DNA from: Toxonevra muliebris
Taxonomy: Eukaryota > Arthropoda > Insecta > Diptera > Pallopteridae
NCBI GenBank assembly: GCA_963691655.1
Contig: OY829328.1
Coordinates: 72,420,400 to 72,484,399, forward strand
DNA length: 64,000 nucleotides
Reading direction: 5' to 3'
In this document: positions 55,151-64,000 of the stretch, one piece after another
Position numbering within the stretch: the first letter of the stretch is position 1
Layout of the letters: each line of letters starts with the position of its first letter
Program-made: the position numbers and the translations under genes
The notes under the pieces: model-generated
The model's database searches: none
What the model was told of the DNA's origin: nothing
The model's input: the letters and a program-made list of their open reading frames with translations, nothing else

Positions 55151-57559
55151 TTAGTTATTGCTCTGTTAATTATAATATGTAATTTAACAAAATCAGCCCT
55201 CTGCAACTCTTAGATCCGCTACTGATTACAGCAGACGCAATTCAAAAGATATTTTTAGACTTGAAGTTGTTGTCTAATGCGAGATCTTACGAACTCTAAG
55301 CAAAAACCAAAGATACAATGTTGATGTTATTTAAGAGTTTTTTTTTTGCAGATATTCTGTGATTAAGCTTATCAAAATTAGTCACGTATACACTTTTGAA
55401 GTTAATTAAAAAACAATAAAATGGAATGCATACAAGCAAAAACAACTTCAACTCCTAAATTGAAGAAGAATCTATCTTCCGGTTAATCTGAAAATCTAGC
55501 TACCTCCCAAAGAAACAAAAGAGTAAACCACAGCCCTTCAAAAGAAAAATGTAGACGATGAAAAAACAAAATATATGTAACATAGTAAAGAAGAAATAAA
55601 ATTAATTGACCTGATTCAAGCTCAAGTTACAATTAATTACAACCACTTACAACAACGGGCAGAGCTCAGCAGTAACAGTAGTAGCTAGGAAAAAAAACAA
55701 TAACAACGCTACATAGTAGCAACACCAAGTAGTATTTAGTTTGAAGAAAACGAAAGGTGTTACACACCAGCAGCTGCAGCAACAGCAGCAAAAAACTGTA
55801 AAGAAATTTTACTTACGTTTAAAGTATATTAAGGTGAACAACATGGTGAAAATATATTGTCGCAAATAAATTACATAGAATGTGATTAAATGAAATTGTG
55901 GCAAACAGAAAGAAAAGAAAGTAGAATAAATAAGTGTGAGTTTCTTAGCTACTGCCATTTAATTTACAGCTTAAAGTTGTTAAAGTTAAGTAAAGTTTTT
56001 TTGTTTTTTTTTTTTTTTTGTATTCTAAAACAGCTTTGTGGTTGTTAATCTGCTATGATTTAAGCTTATAATCCTAATTTAACGACTGAACTCACACAAA
56101 TAATAGAAAAGTTAATTTATTGACAATGAAAGAAGCAAATGGTCATTATATTTGGTGTGGGTTGAATATGAGATATTTAAAATAAAATTATTATTTGAGT
56201 TAGGTTTGTAATTTTGTTAAAAAATTTAAGATTAAATTGTAAGACACTTGTTGTTCTGCTCTTCGTACAATTAAAATGAAACATTAAGACCTTGAGCTAC
56301 TGGAAATACTTTTAATTTTAAATGTTTATTTCACATTTCTTTTTAGTAGAAACATTAAAAGTAGCCAGGTTGCTTAGGTTTTGAGTCTAGAATATATTTT
56401 ACGGGAGCGAATACGATCACACGCTGAAATTTGTATTCGCCTGACTGGAATAAGTTATGGGAGACTACAGTGGTATTAAAGAAACTGTTGTATCCAGAAG
56501 GCTTATGTATTCTATAAGAATATGTGTCAAATTTGGCTTCAATGAGAAATTTTCCTCATTCGCTTGAGTTCCGCACGTGTTGATTAGAAACATCAATTGT
56601 AGTGGTGTTATCCAGTTATTGAGATATTCAACGAAGTCAAAGCAGCCCCCTTCTTCACTGTCCAACAAGTTGTAAGCTAATCTAGAAACCATTTTACTGA
56701 AGCCAATCCTTTTATACTTTCAAATTTTGAATTCGCTTGATTAGGTTCAGTACAGTAGGAGTACAGAAGTGTTACAGAGAAAACCCTGCATCCAAGAGTC
56801 CTCTAAGCTTAAATGTTTTCTATGACACTATAACTGCGGGCTTTACTCAGAAAGTTGATACTTTGTAGAGCTCACCTGCAACAACTCTGAATTGGAGTGC
56901 GTATGGTTTTAAACTTTTGTCAAGAAACACAATCGATGCCATATAAGTATGTATATAACGAATAAAACTGTTCTAAAAATGCTGAAACAGCCAGAAAGTT
57001 TGTGTAACTTCTTACTTCTAAGAGCTTACAAAAGATTTTTTATAATTATATTCAAATAAGAAATTTTTCTGCTTCTCATAACCCGTGGTAGACCGCAATC
57101 TTAGATGCCACGAAACATTTTTTCTCGGCAATAGCACCGGAAGTTTGTTGAGACTTTGCTGATAAAAAAGGTGATAAACTCTGCGCTATGAAGCTCATCA
57201 GTAAGTAGGATGGTAGCAAGAAGTACCCCTCAGAGAAGTGTGATCTCGGTGGAACCTAGTGGTAAATGATCTCTTAATAGATCTAGAAGAATGCGGTTGC
57301 ATTGTAGTTGCGTATGTAAAAGGTGTAGCTTTGGCAGCTTCAGGTAAATTTCTAAGCACACTTTTTCTGGAGTTTTAAATAACGCTTTCTAAAATATAGA
57401 CATATAATCCTCGCCTTTAATACTCCGACTCTTAACCTCTTAGGTGTCCAAGGTCACATATTTTTTTACAAGTTTTTGAGTATTTTTTTGATTTTTGAAT
57501 TTATTTTTGTTGGTTGATTGATTAGTATGGGTGACATGTACTTCAACCTTAAAGATTTA
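55151..57559. other. No gene recognised
   Basis: AT-rich DNA with CAACAGCAGCAA-like pieces (55768-55795) and T runs (56003-56020). The minus-strand frame 56465-56692 has no signature. Some of 57000-57400 could be further LINE sequence, but nothing translatable was found. Confidence 0.4.
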
Positions 57560-59113
57560 CTGTGCTCCCAATAGTAACGTAATTATAATCTGTCAGACAA
57601 GCCAATCTTGCTGATGAATCTCAGCAACAGATGTGGCTTCAAGGCTATGATGTCCTTACCTTTCTGGTAATATTGCCCCAGGCATTTTTTCCTCTTGCGA
57701 GTAAGTGTATTGGAATATGTTCTGATGTTCCTTGTCGTTTTGGCAGAACCTACAAGTGTTATCTAAGTTTAATCCTAAGTTCTTCAGTTTAATCCTAAGT
57801 TCCCAGTTTACAATTCCTGAAAGAATGCCCATGATTAGTCTAAGTTGGTTTTTCCTTAGCTTTAGACAAAAGGCCGCGCTTTTGGGGTCGAAGTTCCCAA
57901 TGAGTAGCTTTGATTGCCTAAGCTTTGGGAGGAGTGCCCAGTAGAATGACCTGCTGTTCCATCATCCTCGTCTTTTAGTGTGCTTTTTGTGATTTTTTGG
58001 ATTCCTAGACCTACCATGGGTTTAGGACCAATGCATGACTTGATCGCTGCTTTCCTTGCTAGGTTGTCGGCTATTTCATTACCATATATACCTGTATACC
58101 CAAGTTAACAGAATCAAGGTGATTATTTGTCTTGCCTAGGTTGTTCAGGAGCTCTTGACATTCCCATACTAATTTTGAGGAAATGTGAAAGGAGCGGCTT
58201 GACTATTTGAGTATATTACTATGCCTTGCTTCTTACACTCACATTCGAAGTTGAACGGTGAATAGAGCCGTATGGCAAGAATTTCCGCTTGGAAGATGCT
58301 TACAGTGTTTCCCATAGGCTCCGAGTGTTTGGTCTTGGGACCATACACCCCTGAGCCAGTTCCTTTGTCTGTTCTCAAGCCGTCAGAGTACCACCTTTGT
58401 GTGTGTTCTTGATAACAGGTGTGAAATGTTTTGATGTCCCATTCCCTCCTATTATTTAGTATAACTTTGAAGGATTTCTTGAAGTTATATTTCTTGATCA
58501 TGTCATCTCTTGGCAAGGTAGCTAGGGGTAAGTCAGCAGAGATTTTTTCAAGCTCTCTACTGCTAATGACCCTCCCCCTCCCAGCTCCTTCTCTTACTAT
58601 ACCCATTATTGTTCTTTTGGCGGCCGTCTCTATTACTAAACGTAGAGACGTGAGGTCTAGTAAGGCCTCCATGGCTGCTGTAGGACAGGTTTTCATTGCT
58701 CCTGTGATACAGACACAGGCTAGTCTTTGGTCTTTTGTGAGGGTGTTCCTCATTGTGACTAATTTTACTCTTTTCGACCAGGCAACTGCATCGTGGGTTA
58801 GTTTAGGCCTTACCATCATGGTATACATCCACTTTAGAATGTACGGAGTACAACTCCAGGTTTTTCCTGCTAAGCTTCTGCACACCATGAGTGACTTAGT
58901 CGCTTTACTGGTTATATTGTCTGCATGTTTTTAGCAGAGAAGTTTTGAGTCTAGTGTTATTCCTAGATATTTGACTTCCTGTGTAACATCGATTACCGCT
59001 TCAGTCAGCTTTATAAGCTTCATGAGCGGAAGTTTCCTTTTCCTAGTGAATCGCAATAGGGTGGAATTGGACTTTATGTTTGAACCCACTACCTCTGCGT
59101 GAGGTTCAGCCAC
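57560..59113 (-). pseudogene. LINE remnant: RT thumb, RNase H and C-terminus
   Basis: A minus-strand series: VKYLGITLDSKLL (58931-59113); then a 239-residue open frame (58169-58888) with VRPKLTHDAVAW, TGAMKTCPTAAMEALLDLTS, an RNase H front WYSDGLRTDKGTGSGVYGPK (first Asp) and IFQAEILAI (Glu). IYSNSQAA follows, where the second Asp has become Asn. Eroded C-terminal pieces follow down to about 57560. The reverse transcriptase palm lies beyond 59113 and is missing. Inactive. Confidence 0.85.
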
Positions 59114-59309
59114 CTTTGAATTATGTCGCAGAGTACATCCTCTATTTCTTTATTTTAGTTACTTTTCTTAAATGGAATTAAGACCAACTCAGCTATCAGG
59201 CCAAATTCAGTCAGTTCCTGGTCTGAACCATTTATAGGTCATTCAAAAATTCTTTCGGAATTCACCGTTTTATGTAAGATCAGACCTTTCTTCGAAAATC
59301 ACTTTCATT

Positions 59310-59690
59310 CCTTCGAGAGAGGATATGATTGAGAGTATATTCCAGCAGAAGGATGCGGTGTGTTTTTACACCGACAGATCCAAACAAGATGGAAGGGGAG
59401 GGTTGTTCTCTGACCAATTCGAATTAAGCTTATCCTTCCGCCTGCCTTACCGCTGCAACGTTTTTCAAGCTGAGGTCATGGCCATACAGGTAGCGACAGA
59501 CTCTCTGAAAAGTAATAAAGTATCAGTCCATATTTTCGTTTTCAGCGCCAGTATACCAATAACCGCCAAGGTGACTTTTAATAGTTGGCGTCTACTCAAC
59601 GAAGTAGCCGATGAACTCAACGTACACCTTGTGTGAGTTCCAAGTCACAGTGATATACTTGGAAACAATAAAGCTAGATTAGGTAAAAAA
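59310..59690 (+). pseudogene. LINE RNase H fragment, opposite strand
   Basis: The frame 59325-59636 gives DAVCFYTDRSKQDGRGGLFS (first Asp, with the usual following Gly replaced by Arg) and YRCNVFQAEVMAIQVATDSL (Glu). Past a frame change a WVPSHSDI-like end is found near 59637-59670. Truncated on both sides. It lies head to head with the minus-strand LINE at 57560-59113. Confidence 0.75.
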
Positions 59691-60345
59691 TTTAATTTTT
59701 ACAATTTAAAAACTACTCGGTTATCATACTGGCAACTTGCAAGCTTAATGTTCAGACGAAGGTGAATTGGTTAGAAGTTCAATGGCTAAATGAAAGGCCC
59801 AAACATCTTGATCTTTAGTCATGAATCAAAAAAGCACTTTAAAGGGACTAAAACATTAAAAGCTCTCCTTAGAAAGTCTCCGGATCTACTAGTGCCCTAA
59901 CCTATAATTAATTTTTAATTAATGAATGCACAAGAAGGTACCTTCTATTGTAATTATTTCAACATATAAATGTAGTAACATCCATTCAAATGTTAAATGA
60001 TTGTAATCACTTACTAACACCAACAATTTCTAAAGTGCAACAACAACAGCAATAATGAAAAAATAAGCAAATAAATTGTAAATAAATGAGAGCTCCAAAA
60101 AGAACAAAACAAATTTAAAAAAATTCAATTCGTAAAGTGCCAACATAAAATTTTGTAACAAAATTGTGCACTCACATGCATACATACATACATAGATTTC
60201 CAAACATCTTGTCTTTCTTACGCTGCTGTCTAACTGTCTGTCTAGTGTCACTTAACTAACACTCTAAGTTGCGGCAATATGTAGTTATTACCATGAAAAC
60301 TTCATTGTGTATTTCCGCCCATTATCAACACTATGTAGCAACCAT
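59691..60345. other. No gene recognised
   Basis: AT-rich DNA with GCATACATACATACATA (60178-60194) and no coding signature. Confidence 0.45.
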
Positions 60346-60835
60346 ATTTATATATATATATGTGTGTGTGTGTGAGTGTGTGCTCAACACGATTGCAGTA
60401 GCGGTTGCACTGAGCTGCTATTGCTTACTTCACTCCTTGACCGTTATCAGTTTCCGGATCGTATTCTATATGTATGTGTGTGTTCATGTGTATGTGCTGG
60501 TGTTGGTGGTATTAAAAGTGTATGCAATGTGTCAGCTTTGGGAAAAAACATATGTACCTACATATTGTAAGCATCTTGTAGTACAAATCGCATTAAAAAT
60601 GAAGTTAAGTTGCATACATACATACCATGTTTTTTCTTACATTGTCCGCCCACAATAACCTCAAAGTTCTTACATGCGCATAAACATACATACATTCATA
60701 TGTATGTAGTGCATAAATACGTTCGATTTGTTCAAAAGGCCACCGACATTACAATTACAATTTTATATCGATATTTCTTTTTTTCTTTTCTTTTCTTTTC
60801 TTTTCTTTTCTTTTCTTTTCTTTTCTTTTCCTCTG
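60346..60835. repeat. Microsatellites: (AT)n(GT)n and (CTTTT)n
   Basis: TATATATATATGTGTGTGTG occupies about 60348-60385, and a pure TTTTC pentanucleotide tract about 60775-60830. The open frames spanning them (60269-60658, 60610-60873) are products of the repeats. Confidence 0.9.
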
Positions 60836-60920
60836 TTCTGATGTTGATAACTCTGTCAATGTCTCTAAACTGACAAATAAGTACCTAAACTTCCAGCAGC
60901 AAAAATTATTGCGGTTTCAA

Positions 60921-61150
60921 ACTTGAGAGCATTCAAAGTGTATCATTTAGAAGCAGTTTGGATGCACTTCAAATTCGTTACTAACAAATGTTATACAGAA
61001 AAGCAAGAAAAAGCGACACAAAAAGCAGCAAAAATTGTTGTTTCAAACTTGAGAGCATTCAAAGTGTATCATTTAGAAGCAGTTTGGATGCACTTCAAAT
61101 TCGTTACTAACAAATGTTATACAGAAAAGCAAGAAAAAGCGACACAAAAA
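60921..61150. repeat. Exact tandem duplication, 126-bp unit
   Basis: ACTTGAGAGCATTCAAAGTG begins at 60921 and again at 61047. The matching stretch runs about 104 bases without a difference. The unit is a multiple of three, so an open frame (60923-61183) reads the same 42-residue piece (RAFKVYHLEAVWMHFKFVTN and so on) twice. No splice sites or family signature support it as coding. Confidence 0.9.
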
Positions 61151-61183
61151 ACGAGCGAAAAAGTGAATGATGTAAAAAAATAA

Positions 61184-61969
61184 AAAGAAAATTTTGACAT
61201 TTCAGAATACAAAAAAAGCATTCTTTTTCTCTCAATTTTTCTTCACCTTCTCGGTAAATGTCTCTCGGTAAAATGTCGGATTGGTTGAACTGGTACCGTT
61301 CTAACGGTACACTCTGTCATCACTCGTCAATACGATTTTATCTAGAGGTGGGAGCACCACTATTTCCTGTTTTTTTTTAGGATCGGGTGAATTTTCTTCT
61401 CCTGCGCTTTAGGTTTTGTCAATTATACTATTTTTTGTCCCAAACTCCGCCTTCGGAGTAATTTTTCCGCTCTCTAACACCCGAAATTCTCTGGTTTTTA
61501 TTCTTTCGTCGAGACGGAGTAACCTGTCTAACTTTTGCATCCTTAGAAGCACTTGTCTCTTGAATTTAGTTACTGTATAACTGTATTGCTGATTGCTACC
61601 AAGTTTAGTATCCAACTCATAAGTAGTAACTAGCAGGCGCAGAAAGTTAAGAGAGCAATTGTCTATTTTACAAGGACTTTCATTCAAATTAGTGTTTGCA
61701 GTCTGTTGAACTATGGTGACTAAGATATAAAATATATCTGATGAAGATCAAGCACCTACGTCAAGCACTATTTACTACACCAAGGCCTAAATTACTCTCT
61801 GAGTCGGTAGATTATCAAAATATACAGCTGAAATATCCGAATATTAAACCCTAAACTCTAGATTAGGGATCGTAATATGCAGTTCTTAATACTACCCTAC
61901 ACCCCACCTAGATCATGCCTGACAAGAATGACTTCTTGAAATTAGAAACCTCTGTCAGCATAATAATGA
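61184..61969. other. Unassigned stretch with one 92-residue minus-strand frame
   Basis: The frame 61409-61687 (-) begins MNESPCKIDNCSLNFLRLLV and has a basic, helical middle (KFKRQVLLRMQKLDRLLRLD). It has an ordinary amino-acid mix but no recognised domain or splice context. It could be a fragment of a retroelement or chance. ACCGTTCTAACGGT (61297-61310) is a short palindrome. Confidence 0.25.
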
Positions 61970-62700
61970 AATCAGTGGTGGATTAAAATTTAAATTCAGT
62001 TAGAAAAAACCATCTCAAAAATCGAGACTCAAATCAAAAACTAGTTTAAACATCTAATAAAAATTCACACAAAAATTTAAATCATTTCTCAGACAGAAAT
62101 TGAGACCGCTTGCACTCAGTCTAAAATTCAAACTAAATTAAGACAAAAAATCGAACCAAATTCGGACCACAAGGAGACCAGAATTCAGACCAAAAGAAGA
62201 AAAAAATAGACAAAAAAAAAAAAACAAAATTCAAAGAGAAATTCAAACACGAATTCTGACGAACTAAGAATAAAATTCTGTCCAAAAACAGAAAAAAAGT
62301 AGACAAAATGGAATTCAGACCAAACTCAAACCGAAACTCTGACCTAATTCAGAGCAAGGTTTAGACAATAAGGAGGCCAGAACTCAATTATTTCAAAAGG
62401 GGAGACCAAAAATTACAAAACCAAAATCAAACCTAAATGCAGACCGAAAGTCATACAAAAACCTGACCGAAATTCAGACCCAAAGGAGATCAGAACTCAT
62501 GCTAAATTCTGACAAAAAATTAGACTAAAATTAAGACATAAAATGAGACTCAAGTTGAAGTCAAAAACCAGATCAAAAATCATAGATAATTTCAAACCAA
62601 GCACATCAAAACTCAAATAAAAACTCTGACCAAGTTTAGAGCCAAAATTTGGCGAAAATTCAAACCTAGAACCGAACGAGAAAAATCAAATTTATAAACA
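61970..62700 (+). repeat. Degenerate CAAAATTCAGACC-type repeat, block 4
   Basis: AAATTCAGACCAAAAG, CCAAACTCAAACCGAAAC and GAAATTCAGACCCAAAGG-like units, same orientation as the blocks at 32.1 and 35 kb, interspersed with AAGGAGACC and AAAAAAGTAGAC variants. Confidence 0.85.
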
Positions 62701-63201
62701 AAGCAAAAACAGCCCAAGCTTAATTATCAAGATCTCGAAAATTAGGTTATCTCTAAGCTGACGCGAAAAATTCAGAGCTAATATTGTCGAAGTATATATG
62801 ATTAACAGCTGCGGTACAGAACAATCCTTTTTGTTGTGAGAGCCTAAGGGAGCTATAGCGAAATGAGAGTTATAGCCTGCATATGAATCCGCCTATCCAA
62901 GCCTTCATACCATGTCAAAGATAAGAAATTTCCTAGTAAAAATTTGAAGCAGATAATTTTTAATATTTTTTCCCGAGCATGCTTATAAAAAAAAGACGAT
63001 CTTTAAAAACTCTTCTGATGCAGCACTTTCGCCTGTTGGGCATATATATGCGCATAAACAGACATATCAGTGCCATTTCACACACTCATGCATGGCAGAC
63101 AGGAAAGTTGATGTTCATTGTGGTTATTTCATTTTATTATTCAGCGTTGTCCAAAGCGCTGAATGGCAACTGTTAACACATAAATGGGGGAGTGCTGTCT
63201 A
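62701..63201. other. No gene recognised
   Basis: A short frame at 62979-63176 has no signature. Confidence 0.4.
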
Positions 63202-63834
63202 GGTTGGAACACTGTCTGTGTGTGCGAAATTGTTTGGCGCGATGAGAGAGTTCAGAGCGCAAACAGATCACACACGTGTCACAAAACTTAATGTTCAAAA
63301 ATCGAATTTTTGCAACTTTCTTCCAAATTTGGTAGTTAACATTTCTATTTAATTGTTAAAATTAATAGGCTTTGAATGAACAATGATGACAGAAGAATGT
63401 CAAAAAGTTCATAGAACTAGCAGACCAGACGATAGTTTCGGAAACCGCTACTGTTCCTCATCATTGATCTTTATGATAGTTCCCTCATTTCAACAATCTA
63501 TGTTAGTGAAAATACTGTAAATTATGATAGTTCCCTCATTTCAACAATCTATGTTAGTGAAAATACTGTAAAGTAAATGAGAATTACAAAGACAGTTATT
63601 TTCATTGATTAGTATTATTGACTTAAATCGTTCGTTGAAGTGTAGTTTGGAGCTTTATTTGGTGTTCAAATCATGCGTTTGTGGTCTGCGTAATAGGACG
63701 CAAAGTGACGTTGGAGGTTTTTTCAATAATTTTCCTTCATATTTCATTAATTTTTTCAAGGTGTTTCGACCTTGACCTAAACTGCTGATCCAATAATTTT
63801 CCAACGGAAGTTATGGGCAAAAAGTGCTCCAACC
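63202..63834. mobile_element. Candidate MITE with TA duplication
   Basis: GGTTGGAACACT (63202-63213) and AGTGCTCCAACC (63823-63834) are inverse matches with one mismatch, each bordered by TA (63200-63201; 63835-63836). At 633 bases with no coding frame it fits a non-autonomous Tc1/mariner-type element. The pairing extends three bases beyond the TA on each side (GTC/GAC), so the border could also lie further out. Confidence 0.5.
63471..63572. repeat. Exact tandem duplication, 51-bp unit
   Basis: TTATGATAGTTCCCTCATTT begins at 63471 and 63522 and each unit runs to ACTGTAAA without a difference. It lies within the candidate MITE. Confidence 0.9.
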
Positions 63835-64000
63835 TAGACGACGTTCCCCTACATACATACTAGTGCATACATACATACAATTATAAATACCCAGTGGGAT
63901 AGCATGTGTTTATTTTGTGAACAACTCACGAATGATGTTTATAAAACCAGTTTAGTGTCTTTCTTACTCTTAAATGTACATAGGGCTTTGCATAAGTAAT

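Noticed and set aside
60269..60873. Open frames rich in Val, Cys and Phe around 60.3-60.9 kb
   Set aside because: Produced by (GT)n and (CTTTT)n microsatellites.

Overview
The window looks like nuclear DNA of a higher (schizophoran, probably calyptrate) fly. The base composition is AT-rich with long A/T homopolymers. The window carries a dipteran-style trypsin relative, Q-rich CAG/CAA coding exons with fly-type splice sites and a very large intron, GAGA-type (CT)n tracts, and many Tc1/mariner, hAT and non-LTR (LINE) relics. I see no prokaryotic operons, CRISPR arrays, rRNA genes or functional tRNA genes.

Host genes are few. (1) A + strand gene between 33.05 and 51.78 kb. Four exons (33053-33073, 33247-33361, 33576-34745, 51380-51776) join without breaking frame, and a separate first coding exon (47594-47687) joins the 51380 exon in the same phase. 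This implies two promoters, one making a long polyglutamine form and one a short form. The 3' exons lie outside the window and I cannot name the gene. (2) A single-exon arginine/serine-rich protein on the - strand (19544-20677), with an upstream block of CAAACGTTTG palindromes and CT repeats. (3) A small 87-residue ORF (10404-10667) with an initiator-like motif and several AATAAA signals. (4) A decayed trypsin-like protease (15813-16570, -) with a transposon sitting just upstream of its start.

The rest is mostly transposon territory. There is an apparently intact DD37D (maT-like) Tc1/mariner element at 16577-17864, and the 5' third of a near-identical copy at the window start. There is a dead mariner (22489-23769) with clear inverted repeats and TA duplications, three dead DD37E elements (about 12, 40.8 and 54 kb), and a truncated Tc1-like copy (6.7-7.7 kb). 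Two non-autonomous hAT elements have 8-bp target duplications (7832-8698; 50006-50963). About ten non-LTR fragments are present, all broken. Three tRNA-headed SINE copies (9.5, 18.3, 29.0 kb) share their 3' tail with a LINE 3' end at 43.8 kb, and a second tRNA-like SINE lies near 39.3 kb.

Repeat structure beyond coding relics includes a roughly 650-bp inverted repeat flanking a LINE (2.4-5.8 kb), a duplicated block at 7.7-10.2 kb that preserves the empty site of one hAT insertion, a 260-280-bp tandem repeat (24.0-24.6 kb), a cluster of palindromic modules (25.3-30.6 kb), and a degenerate CAAAATTCAGACC-type repeat at five places. All calls come from reading the sequence; no searches were run.
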